A stretch of 64,000 nt of DNA from positions 16,346,760-16,410,759 of the forward strand of contig CM030718.1 of NCBI GenBank assembly GCA_017979445.1, in the 5' to 3' direction. Of the stretch, positions 1 through 8,384 are shown in pieces (the stretch's first letter is position 1; the number at the start of each line of letters is the position of its first letter). The notes beneath the pieces were generated by a model. The model was not told the DNA's origin. It ran no database searches and saw only the letters and a program-made list of their open reading frames with translations. Origin of the DNA: Akebia trifoliata. Taxonomy: Eukaryota; Streptophyta; Magnoliopsida; Ranunculales; Lardizabalaceae. The position numbers were made by a program, and so were the translations under genes.

Positions 1-749
1 ATACAAATGGAATAGTGAACTTAAGAAAACTCTTCCAACAACTTAATAAATTGATGAGTTAAATGAGCAAGACAAGAAAACAAGTTAGAAAAGAAAATGA
101 CATTTAATGAAGATTTTTTTTTCTCATGTGTCAACACTGACCCGTCTACATGTAACAAGCCATATCAATATGTACTTGTTAGCATGGCTTTTCCATGTCT
201 TCAAACACCTATTGACATGGCCTAAGCCATGTCAGATGATCCATATTGACATTGATAAAAGCTTGAAATCTCATTGTGTCAATAGGGCCATTCGACATGG
301 CTTAACGATAGCCTTTTGTTGACATGACTCAATCTATGTCGACACTGGACTATTTACATAGAACAACATAAATTTTTAATTTTTTTTTAAATTGATACAA
401 CCGTAAGTAAAGGAAATGGAGACGAGAGAGTAAACAAAAAAAAAGGAAGAAGGAAAACCTTAAAATCTTATTTGAAAAATCTTACATTTCTACTCTTTTA
501 CATATAATAGACAATAAAAAAAATTAAAAAAAAAAAACAGAGGAGGAGAAGAATGCATGCACATCTTCATTTAGGTTGTTTTGTTGCAAAGAAGAGAAAA
601 AAGGGGTTGGTTCATTTAGTAACAAGAAAGAAGGAAACAATGAGAATAAGGAAACGATGAGAAGAGGGTGACGATGCGAGGAAGAAGAAATCAGATTGAT
701 AAATTGGATAGGTGCACTTAACAAAGTAGGTGAGTATATTAAAGTTATA
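1..749. other. AT-rich intergenic DNA with short inverted repeats
   Basis: No convincing gene. Between about 125 and 350 the words TGTCAACACTG, GACATGG and CCATGTC recur on both strands. At 213-234 there is a perfect hairpin: TGACATGGC, a 4-base loop, then GCCATGTCA. Short recurring words on both strands resemble the subterminal regions of CACTA-type DNA transposons, but no transposon end could be fixed. The remainder is A/T-rich filler with homopolymer A runs. Confidence 0.35.
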
Positions 750-1015
750 TATACTAAAAAAAAGACTTAGACATCACTTTCTTTTAAATAAACATCAATA
801 CTTAAATCTAAAGTGCATTTTTCATGGGTGGAGGGATCGCGCAAAAAAATCCAGGACATTAGACATTGATTTATGTTTGATCTTTAAGCATCGGCTTTGA
901 AAAAATCGGTGTCTAAAAACCGCTTTTTACACGCACTTTGTCATCCAAGGAATAGACATCACTTTTTTTTATAGACATCATTTAAAAAGTGGTGTCTAAA
1001 GTCCTTTTTCTTAAG
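750..1015. repeat. Candidate CACTA-like subterminal repeat cluster
   Basis: The motif AGACATCA(C) and its complement TGGTGTCT recur several times, for example near 768, 917, 951, 967 and 990. Dense, degenerate words of about 10-12 bp in both orientations are characteristic of the subterminal regions of CACTA (En/Spm) elements. No CACTA terminus, 3-bp target duplication or transposase was found here, so this is at best a decayed end. It could also be an unrelated hairpin-rich repeat. Confidence 0.35.
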
Positions 1016-1020
1016 GTAAG

Positions 1021-2095
1021 TATAAAATAGCTGGACTGGGATCCACATTTAAGCCACTTCGACTGCCATGTTAGTCCACATTCGTTAAACAGGAAATATA
1101 CTACACATACTTTATATGTGTTTTATATGTCCAAAATAAAAAATTTGGAAATAAATAATTCATTATTCTTCAAAAGGGAGTCAACCTATATAATAATACA
1201 ATTATCATAATCCAATGATTTTCAAGTTAGGATGATTTAATTATAAATCTAAAACATCCAATAAAAGATTATAATATTCTAGTAAAATTCTTAATCATAT
1301 AATTCCCTGAAAAGATTTGAACTATAAAAAACATCTAAACTTTAATTCAAAAACTGTAACTTAGATCTCAAGCAATTGACCATCAAAAAAAGCCAAACAT
1401 AATAAACTAAAAAAATATTCAACAAAATATCCCTTGAGCTTGAATGAGAGAGAGAGAGAGAGAAGCGCATACTCCTCTTATTAAGAGAAAGAAAAACACC
1501 AAAGGAGAACAATTAAAAAGCTTCTAAAGAGTTGCATGGATCGATTCGATTTCAATTCTTCTCTGTAAAGTTGTAGAGGTTGATTTGATTTCAAATCTAC
1601 TTCTTTGTTATTTTCAAATATGGTTTTTTAGTTTCTTTTGATCAATTTAATGATAGAAAGAACCCGCCTACATGGGCTGCTAGAGAGTGAAGATAATGGA
1701 GAGATTGCGAAGTCCAATCAATGGAGCAGACTGGAGCTTTGTTACTAACTTAGGTTATGTCAATTTTTTTTTTTTTTTTTTTTTTGGAATATCACAATAT
1801 TCATAAATAAATAAATCATTTTATTGGTTTTCTTATTAAAATATGTGAATTTTTCAAATCATTTAATTATTCGGATGAATGGTACTTTTATAAAAAAAAA
1901 AGAAGGTTAATAAACAATTGGTAATTTTTTTTCGCAAATAAAACCACAGATTGCTAAGAAGGTCCTAGCAAGGATTTAACGGGCTGAAAATTTAAGCCCG
2001 ACAGTTGCTTCACAGGCTCTAGATGAAGTCCTAAACTTTGTTTAATTTAGTTGGGTCGGGCTGGGTTAACGGGCCCAAGGGTATGTATTAAATTT
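1021..2095. other. Gene-poor spacer with simple repeats
   Basis: No coding region recognised. It contains a (GA)n microsatellite at 1446-1463 and a 22-base T run at 1764-1785. The block lies upstream of the dehydrin gene and may include distal promoter sequence, but nothing specific stands out before the DRE/G-box pair at 2096. Confidence 0.5.
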
Positions 2096-2769
2096 GCCGA
2101 CGTTCACGTGTAACGCATCAAAGTGGAAGATTTTGCGTGGCTATCTTTACATACACGTCTCCCATCACGAGATTCAGTGTTTCTGTTGACAATAATGGAG
2201 AGTGAGTGTGTTACTATAATCCCGGTAAGCCTCAAGATTTCCTTTAAGATTCTTATTTGTAAATATCAAGCTCCATCTGACCGTAGAAATATCGGGACGA
2301 CTACGCCCCCCTACCTTCAAACTTTCATGCTTATCCTTTTCGGTTCTGAAACTGAACAGTTGGTGGTTATACGTGTCAAAGTTACGATGGTGTTAATTTT
2401 CAATGGTAGGGTTTGTGGTATTAGATTCTTAGCTGTCGGTCTCAACACGCTGCATCCGCGAAAGCTTGAAATTACAATTGTGCCCCTTTCCATCATCTAA
2501 TTATTCAAGCTAGAATAATAATGATGATGATTCCTGACCTGAAGAAGTAATATCTCATTGTGGGTGGGTGGGTCCCAGTAGCTATGATACAGTCGGATAG
2601 ATATTATTAAGGCGGGGCATTCTTGTAAATAATTAAACGTATATTTTTGTTGTTATTGTTGTTGGGACTTGGGACTTGGGACTGCTATAAATAAAGGTAG
2701 TATTTCCAATGTAAGTAAGTAAGTAAGACATTTGTTCTTTCTCTAAATTTCTATCTTTCGTTTAGTAAA
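2096..2769 (+). promoter_or_regulatory. Dehydrin gene promoter and 5' UTR with DRE, G-box/ABRE and TATA box
   Basis: A TATA box TATAAATA lies at 2686-2693, 77 bases before the ATG at 2770, so transcription should start near 2715-2725 around a GTAA tandem repeat (2711-2728). Upstream are a DRE/CRT core GCCGAC (2096-2101) followed three bases later by a G-box CACGTG (2105-2110), an ABRE-type ACGTGTC (2371-2377), and a minus-strand DRE core ACCGAC read from GTCGGT (2435-2440). DRE elements bind DREB/CBF factors and ABREs bind bZIP ABF factors, so this set predicts drought, cold and ABA induction. The motifs are visible; function is inferred. A 125-codon open frame at 2123-2500 is treated as chance. 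Confidence 0.6.
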
Positions 2770-3072
2770 ATGGCGGGAATCATCCACAAAATAGGAGAGA
2801 CTCTGAACATGGGAGGAGGTAACAAAGACAAAGAAGAACACAAGAAGCAAGGTGAGGAACATAAGCACTATGAGGAAAACAAACACCATGAACAACAACA
2901 ACAACACAAGGAGGGTGGTATGATGGATAAACTCAAAGACAAGATCCATGGAGAAGGAGATCACAAGGACGGAGGGACGAAGAAGAAGAAGGACAAGAAG
3001 GACAAGAAGAAGAAACACGAGGATGGACATGGTCATGACCATGGTCACAGCAGTAGCAGCGACAGCGATTAG
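2770..3072 (+). CDS. KS-type dehydrin (HIRD11-like, His-rich LEA group 2)
   Basis: A 100-residue intrinsically disordered, highly charged stress protein, complete on one exon. The N-terminus (MAGIIHKIGETLNMGGG) matches the KS-dehydrin family opening. One K-segment variant, KEGGMMDKLKDKIHG, lies at about residues 47-61, a Lys-rich stretch at 71-82, a His/Gly/Asp stretch at 83-93, and a C-terminal S-segment SSSSDSD at 94-100. There are 14 histidines and no Cys or Trp. Family members bind metals and membranes, protect enzymes during freezing or desiccation, and can be phosphorylated on the Ser tract by CK2. Length is close to Arabidopsis HIRD11 (about 98 residues). The hydrophobic reading on the opposite strand is a shadow of the Lys codons. 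It is the only clearly intact cellular gene here. Confidence 0.93.
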   Translation: MAGIIHKIGETLNMGGGNKDKEEHKKQGEEHKHYEENKHHEQQQQHKEGGMMDKLKDKIHGEGDHKDGGTKKKKDKKDKKKKHEDGHGHDHGHSSSSDSD

Positions 3073-3358
3073 GTATGATTTTCTCTTAGATCTGAGATCT
3101 GAGATCTGAGAAATAAATTAATGGTTGATGATCTGTACGTTAATTTGTTTTTTTCTTCTTGATATTGATCTTTAGATTTCGATCTCTGATAATCAGATCC
3201 GAGAGAAATTCTAGATCTTTAATATTTGATATAGATTTAATTAGATCTGGAAAATTGAGTGGATCTGATGATATTATCTTGATCTGATCTATATATGGTT
3301 GTATTTATAATATTTGCGATAAATCTGATTTGGTTTATATTTTAATTTTGAGATGCAG
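3073..3358 (+). other. Putative 3' UTR intron of the dehydrin gene
   Basis: The stop codon TAG is directly followed by GTATGA, giving an AG|GT donor whose exon side is the stop codon itself. A pyrimidine/T-rich stretch ending GATGCAG|AG at 3358 is a good acceptor. The interval is T-rich and contains three tandem copies of a 7-base GATCTGA word (3089-3109), unlike the flanking exon. Splicing is inferred and would not change the protein. If unspliced, this is simply 3' UTR. Confidence 0.45.
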
Positions 3359-3488
3359 AGCCGAAATGGAAATGGAAGGGAGACGAGACGGGATGATGTT
3401 GTAGCTTAACAAGGTTTTTCGTTTTGGTTCTGTCTCTTGTAGTCGCAGCTATTACTAAGGACGACTAAGTAATACTCTTTTGACATGT

Positions 3489-3494
3489 AATAAA
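3489..3494 (+). terminator. Poly(A) signal of the dehydrin gene
   Basis: AATAAA in a T/A-rich context about 417 bases after the stop codon (about 130 bases if the proposed 3' UTR intron is removed). A near-upstream AATAAA is a common plant polyadenylation signal. No competing signal of equal quality was seen between the acceptor site and here. Confidence 0.5.
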
Positions 3495-3744
3495 AATAAT
3501 ATTATGAATAATTTTACTAGTATTAATTATATATCGGATGATGTACCTACGTCATGTGCCTCGCGTGTTGAAGATTCCTTTTTCATTGAAGATTTAAATC
3601 GATAAAATATCAAATCGAACAACTACCAAATTAAAAACCATACTCCTATCTCATGGAAAATTTGTTTAAAAAAATTTAAAAACAAATTTCAGAGTTAAAT
3701 ATCCGACAATCAGTCTCATAAATTGATCGAAATAAGAAAAATGG

Positions 3745-4085
3745 ATTTGTATTGACGTGCATGACAACGTTTTGTCTTATATGGCAAAATAGCTTCGTAT
3801 TGGGCTGATTCTGATTGGGTTTTTTTTTTAATGATCCATATGGTGAATTCATCTTTTTCACACAAAATCAGTCTATTTTAAGACTTATAATCCCTATGAA
3901 AAGTGATTACAAACTAATAGGTAAAAATGAATGTCCACCATTTAACGAAAGTGGAGATGGGCTGATTTTTTATTATTTTTTATTTTTGCAAAGATGATCC
4001 CCTCACCACAGGATGAATCTCACAATAAAAAATCAGTTCGACATTTTGTCCATGTAAGACGTCATGTCGGTTGAAGGATCCAGAC
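3745..4085. mobile_element. Degenerate foldback MITE-like element (unit E)
   Basis: The left side (TTGACGTGCATGACAACG, then TTTTGTCTTATATGGCAAAA) and the right side (TCAGTTCGACATTTTGTCCATGTAAGACGTCATG) are inverted relatives of each other and of units C and D downstream. The internal GGGCTGATTTTT and GATGATC words are shared with the other units. It is more decayed than its neighbours and its exact ends are unclear. No coding capacity. Confidence 0.5.
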
Positions 4086-4106
4086 CTTTTATATATATAT
4101 ATATAT

Positions 4107-4508
4107 GGGAAATGTTCAGCACCCTAAGTTTTACCACACACTTTAACAAACGTTTTTTGTCCTACATGGGTTAGAAGTTTTGGAATGGATTGATTTTTTG
4201 TGAGGATGATCTCTATGATTAGAAGATCATCCTCCCCAAAAATCAGCCCATTCCGAAATGTTTAGCCCCATGTTTACAAGTTGAAAAATCGTGGACCGTC
4301 CATTTTTTGTAAATCATTTTTGATGGGGTTAGAAGTTTTGGAATGAGCTAATTTTTGGTGAGGATGATCTCCTCACCATAGAGATCATCCTCACCAAAAA
4401 TCAGTCCATCATCACCAAAAATCAGTCCATTCCGAAACTTCTAACCCATGTAGGACAAAACGCGTTTGTTAAAGTGTGTGGTAAAACTTAGGGTGCCGAA
4501 CGGGACCC
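4107..4508. mobile_element. Foldback MITE-like element, unit A, in (TA)n
   Basis: About 402 bp bounded by GGGAAATGTTCAGCACCC and its inverted relative GGGTGCCGAACGGGACCC, with TA microsatellite on both sides (4090-4106 and 4509-4527). Nearly the whole unit is an inverted repeat: words such as CCTACATGGGTTAGAAG and GTGAGGATGATCTC recur inverted in the right half. A local duplication of ATCACCAAAAATCAGTCCAT occurs near 4390-4430. MITEs that insert in TA microsatellites (for example Micron elements of grasses) have this arrangement; the superfamily was not determined. Confidence 0.7.
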
Positions 4509-4527
4509 TATATATATATATATATAT

Positions 4528-4846
4528 GGGAAATGTTCAATAACAAATATTTTGGCAAAATATTTTTCAAAACATGGGTTAGGTTTTGGAATGGACTGAT
4601 TTTTTTGGTGTAGATGATCTCTACAGTCTATTTCAAAATTTATATTTCAAAATTTATAATCCTATTAAAAATGATTTACAAAAAATGAACCGTCCATGAT
4701 TTTTCAATTTGTAAATTGGGATTAGAAGTTTTGGAATGGACTGATTTTTGATGAGGATGATTTCCTTATTGTAAAAATCAGTCCATTCCAAAACCTTCAC
4801 TCATGTTTTGAAAAATATTTTGTCAAAATGTTTGTTGTTGAACGGG

Positions 4847-4849
<3 letters not shown>
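4528..4849. mobile_element. Foldback MITE-like element, unit B, in (TA)n
   Basis: About 322 bp. The left end GGGAAATGTTCAATAACAAA pairs with the right end TTTGTTGTTGAACGGGATC. The flanks are TA repeats at 4509-4527 and 4850-4884. The centre carries the family word TTTTGGAATGGACTGATTTT in both orientations. Its termini are nearest unit A; its subterminal sequence (AAAATATTTTTCAAAACATG) is private. Confidence 0.68.
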
Positions 4850-4884
<35 letters not shown>

Positions 4885-4888
<4 letters not shown>

Positions 4889-5265
4889 CAGGTTCAAAGG
4901 ACAACCATTTCTACACACATATAGACAACGTGTTTTGTCTTATATGGGCAAAAATGTTTGGAATGGACTGATTTTTTGTGAGGATGATCTCTGTGATGAG
5001 GAGATCATCCTTGCCAAAAATCAGCTCATTATGAAACTTCTAGACCGTCCAATTTTTGTTGAAAAATTATAGACCGTCCAATTTTTGTAAATCAATTTTG
5101 ATGGGGTTACAAGTTTTGGAATGGGATGATTTTTTGCCAGGATGATCCCCTCATCACAGAGATCATCCTCACAAAAAATCAGTCCATTCCAAACATTTTT
5201 GCCCATATAAGACAAAACACGTTGTCTATATGTGTGTAGAAATGGTTGTCCTTTGAACCTAACCC
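4885..5265. mobile_element. Foldback MITE-like element, unit C, in (TA)n
   Basis: About 381 bp with inverted ends GGGTCAGGTTCAAAGGACAA / TTGTCCTTTGAACCTAACCC and TA tracts on both sides (to 4884 and 5266-5287). It contains an inner inverted copy of GTGAGGATGATCTC. The 64-codon minus-strand open frame at 5021-5215 recurs in unit D and is just conserved repeat sequence, not a gene. Confidence 0.72.
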
Positions 5266-5287
5266 ATATATATATATATATATATAT

Positions 5288-5662
5288 GGGTCAGGTTCAA
5301 AGGACAACCATTTCAACACACATATAGACAACGTGTTTTGTCTTACATGGGCAAAAATGTTTGGAATGGGCTGATTTTTGTGAGGATGATTTCTGTGGTG
5401 AGGAGATCATTCTTGCCAAAAATCAGCTCATTATGAAACTTCTAGACCGTCCAATTTTTGTTGAAAAATTATAGACCGTCCAATTTTTGTAAATCAATTT
5501 TGATGGGGTTACAAGTTTTGGAATGGGATGATTTTTTGCCAGGATGATCCCCTCATCACAGAGATCATCCTCACAAAAAATCAGCCCATTCCAAACATTT
5601 TTGCCCATATAAGACAAACACGTTGTCTATATGTGTGTTGAAATGGTTGTCCTTTGAACCTG

Positions 5663-5666
<4 letters not shown>
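5288..5666. mobile_element. Foldback MITE-like element, unit D, in (TA)n
   Basis: About 379 bp and nearly identical to unit C throughout, with only scattered single-base differences. Ends GGGTCAGGTTCAAAGGACAA / TTGTCCTTTGAACCTGACCC. The right flank is a TA microsatellite at 5667-5699. The C-D similarity, much higher than C-A or C-B, suggests a tandem duplication of one unit through the TA tract, or two recent insertions of one subfamily. Confidence 0.72.
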
Positions 5667-5699
<33 letters not shown>

Positions 5700-5700
<1 letters not shown>

Positions 5701-6320
5701 TGATTGTTACAAAGATTTATCTTTGAAAAATGTGCATCAAAAAATCTCTTCCAAAAAGAAAATATATATACCTTTCATTGCACTTTCTTATTAAATATTA
5801 GTTTAAAAAGGATTTTTAAGTCTAAATATGATAATTATCTTTTTAATAATTTTTTATATTTAAATAAATGTATTTATATGAGAATATTTGAGTAATTCTT
5901 ATGATTTAAAATTAATTATAAGCTCCTTGATTACAGTGATGTCTCAAATTAATTATAAATTATAAGTTCCTTGATTAGTCATATCTCATCGAACAATGAA
6001 AAAAATATTCTTATTTTCTCTTTCAAAAAATTGTTGATTTTTAAGTCATCATTAAATTGATTAAATTGATTTGATATGTGTCTGTTAGATTTATTAGAAT
6101 ATATAAATAATTTTTAATAATTAAAATATAATTTTAAAATACCCATCAAAATGCTTATCAAATTGATTCAAATCAAAAGATTAGCAGGTGAATTTAAATG
6201 AGATAAATAAAATTATTTATAATTTATTTATAATTTTTAATAAATAAAAAAATTTATTTTTTATTTTTTTTATAGAAATATCAATAATCAAATAAATTGG
6301 AAAGTGTTTTAATTGACTCG
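5700..6320. other. AT-rich spacer, nothing recognised
   Basis: Very A/T-rich sequence with short repeats of TTAATTATAA and AATTTATTTATAA. No homology-bearing open frame, RNA gene or transposon end was recognised. Confidence 0.5.
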
Positions 6321-6530
6321 TATATTTTTTTAGAGTTGTTAAAAGGATATTTTAGATATTTTTCTTAAAAATATCTTCATAAGATCTTTAATAATTTAAT
6401 ATTTTATTAAACGACACTTATTAAGTATATTTTTTTTGAGTTATTAAAAGGATATTTTAGATATTTTTCTTAAAAATATCTTCATAAGATCTTTAATAAT
6501 TTAATATTTTATTAAACGACACTTATTAAG
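6321..6530. repeat. 105-bp tandem duplication
   Basis: Two adjacent copies, 6321-6425 and 6426-6530, both starting TATATTTTTTT and ending CGACACTTATTAAG. They are nearly identical apart from a couple of changes near the start (AGAGTTGTT versus TGAGTTATT). Each contains AAAAGGATATTTTAGATATT. Confidence 0.85.
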
Positions 6531-6889
6531 GATCATTTGATACATATTTTTAATAAAGAGTCGTCCTTAGTCATTGTCGCTTTCTTTTTTTTTTCCTTTT
6601 TTTAAGTTAAAAGTTGGCATTTCAACATTACAACCCTATTGAATGTTAAAGCACACCATTCTCATGTTACAACGGTTTCGCTCAAATTATAATGTCAACA
6701 TTACAAAATATTATAACACTCAAAAACTATTTTAGTAATTCTTTACAAGTATGATTAGAATCCTATAAAATCTTAAAATCAAAAAGAAAAAATAAACGAA
6801 ATTTAACTCAAAAATATAAAATAAAATAAGAAACAAAATTTCTATTGCCAACCCCCAACTTTTACTTACTCTAAACCCCTTGTTTATTT
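6531..6889. other. AT-rich spacer, nothing recognised
   Basis: No gene or repeat structure identified. Several copies of CAACATTACAA occur at 6620-6710. Composition changes abruptly from about 6890, where the GC-richer island begins. Confidence 0.4.
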
Positions 6890-7480
6890 TCATTTTTTTT
6901 CTTACCACCAGAATGCCTATTATATAGTGGTCGGCCAGAACATGACTACACTACAAGAAGCAAAGCTTCGTAGACTCGACAAGTCGCTTATAGAATGCCG
7001 ACTACTAAGTTCAGTTCAGTAAGGGTGGAGGGAAGCGAAGCTTAGCGAGCTTTATAAGGCCGACCACTACATAAGCCGCTGGCGGAGAAAGCTCTTCGAG
7101 CTTCCCTTCATTCGTTGCTAAGCCAAGGTCCCAGGTCTCCGAGTCAGCCCGCGCTTTTTCGAATCCAGTGCTCCAGGTGTTGAAAGAATTTGAAGATGTG
7201 ATGCCAAGTGAGCTCCCCAAGGCCTTGCCACCACGAAGGCCGATTGATCCCAAATTGAGTTGGTGCCTGGAGCCAAGCCTCCTGCGAGGGGGCCCTATCG
7301 AATGAGTCCTCCGGAACTGGCCGAACTACGTAAACAACTTGATGCACTCTTGGAATCTGGGTTCATTAGGCCTTCCAAGGCCCCATATGGAGCACCTGTC
7401 CTATTCCAACGAAAGCACGATGGATCACTACGACTTTGTGTGGACTACCGAGCATTGAACAAGGTCACTGTCAAGAACAT
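6890..7480. other. GC-richer island, candidate nuclear insertion of mitochondrial DNA
   Basis: Base composition approaches 50% GC in an otherwise strongly AT-rich stretch. The text at 6955-7140 (for example GAAGCGAAGCTTAGCGAGC and GAGAAAGCTCTTCGAGCTTC) has the style of plant mitochondrial intergenic DNA. Plant mitochondrial genomes also often carry fragments of nuclear gypsy polyproteins like the one included here (7144-7473). Mitochondrial origin is inferred from style and composition only; a nuclear retrotransposon remnant is the alternative. Confidence 0.4.
7144..7473 (+). pseudogene. Ty3/gypsy (chromovirus-type) reverse transcriptase fragment
   Basis: The first part reads VLKEFEDVMPSELPKALPP, the linker just before gypsy RT. 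The second part, from about 7255, reads [40 protein letters not shown] and the motif [15 protein letters not shown], the start of the RT palm. A single-base deletion near 7252 puts the halves in different frames. The match stops after KVTVKN, where unrelated AT-rich sequence begins, so RT active-site YxDD, RNase H and integrase are absent. It is a dead fragment, unrelated in lineage to the TAT and Athila elements downstream. Confidence 0.85.
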
Positions 7481-8165
7481 AAGTAAATGTTGGGGTGCCA
7501 ATAGCAATTCTCTTATCAAAATACACTCAAATTACAATCTCATGCCTTGTGATGGGAGGTTACATAACACAATCAAATGGTAATCCATGCCCCTATTTTC
7601 ATAGTGATTAGTTTTTCAAGTAATCACATCTTATATTTATGCTGGTTAGTTTTTCAAATAAATAAATACTCTTACATTGTAATCTTCATAATTAATATTT
7701 TGAATTACAAATAGATCCTTCTAATTTTATTAGGATAAGACAGAGTAATTTTTGTGAAATACACCATATAAAAATGAAATAAAAATTAAATTTTTTTCTT
7801 TTTAAATTACCTAAAATTATAAGAATTCAAGCAAATCTTATGCCTATTTTGAAAGTGACCATGTTTATCAACATTGCATTTTTCTTTGTCGATTTTTGAT
7901 AGTAAGACAAATATAAATATATGGGAAATGATTTTTCATATGTATCAGATTTGCCTCAAGTAGCAAAAAATCTGTAGACACCCCTAACTTGAGTGTCAGA
8001 GAGTTTTTAGTAGGACCACGCCAGAATAAGTAAGGAAGTGGCAACAGAGACATCGGATCTGTGAGGTCAAGTCCATCAACACCATTCACCAGAATCTAAA
8101 CCCACAATACCTACATCATTTTATTTTTTTTATTTTTTATGAAATATATTTTAGTTCAAGTTAGT
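7481..8165. other. AT-rich spacer, nothing recognised
   Basis: No supported gene. A 73-codon minus-strand open frame (7868-8089) has no recognisable motif and is taken as chance. Confidence 0.45.
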
Positions 8166-8171
8166 ATTGTT

Positions 8172-8270
8172 ATGGAACAAGAGGACCAAGTTGTATACAA
8201 GCATTTGGGAAGCATGGCAATTATTAGCAGATACAAGGCTCTATGGAACTCCGAAAGAGCAAAGTCAGTT
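8172..8270 (+). pseudogene. Fragment resembling internal alternative NAD(P)H dehydrogenase (NDA) C-terminal exon
   Basis: Translation gives QVVYKHLGSMAIISRYKAL, then after a one-base slip MELRKSK. The family near its C-terminus has the pattern VYKHLGSMATIGRYKAL followed by an acidic/basic VxLRxSK stretch, so the match spans about 27 residues with one frameshift. NDA enzymes are type II NADH dehydrogenases on the matrix face of the inner mitochondrial membrane. Upstream (FAD/NADH domains) and downstream (C-terminal membrane-association segment) are not found nearby, so this is an isolated exon relic, perhaps carried by a transposon. Identification is from memory of family sequence. Confidence 0.5.
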
Positions 8271-8384
8271 GCTCGACACGTAAGAGTCCGTCTATAAATT
8301 TAGTGAGCTTATATCGCCATGCCTACTTTTTGACAAAGTGGACATGTGATTTATTCATTTTTGATATATATCAACTACTTTAGG

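Noticed and set aside
2123..2500. 125-codon open frame upstream of the dehydrin gene
   Set aside because: No recognisable motif, and it overlaps the promoter with DRE/ABRE sites and lies just before the TATA box; best taken as chance.
2743..3048. Hydrophobic 101-codon frame opposite the dehydrin gene
   Set aside because: Shadow: Lys/Glu codons (AAG, GAA) read as Leu/Phe/Val on the other strand.
5021..5617. Identical 64-codon frames at 5021-5215 and 5423-5617
   Set aside because: They are the same stretch of two nearly identical foldback repeat units, not a duplicated gene.
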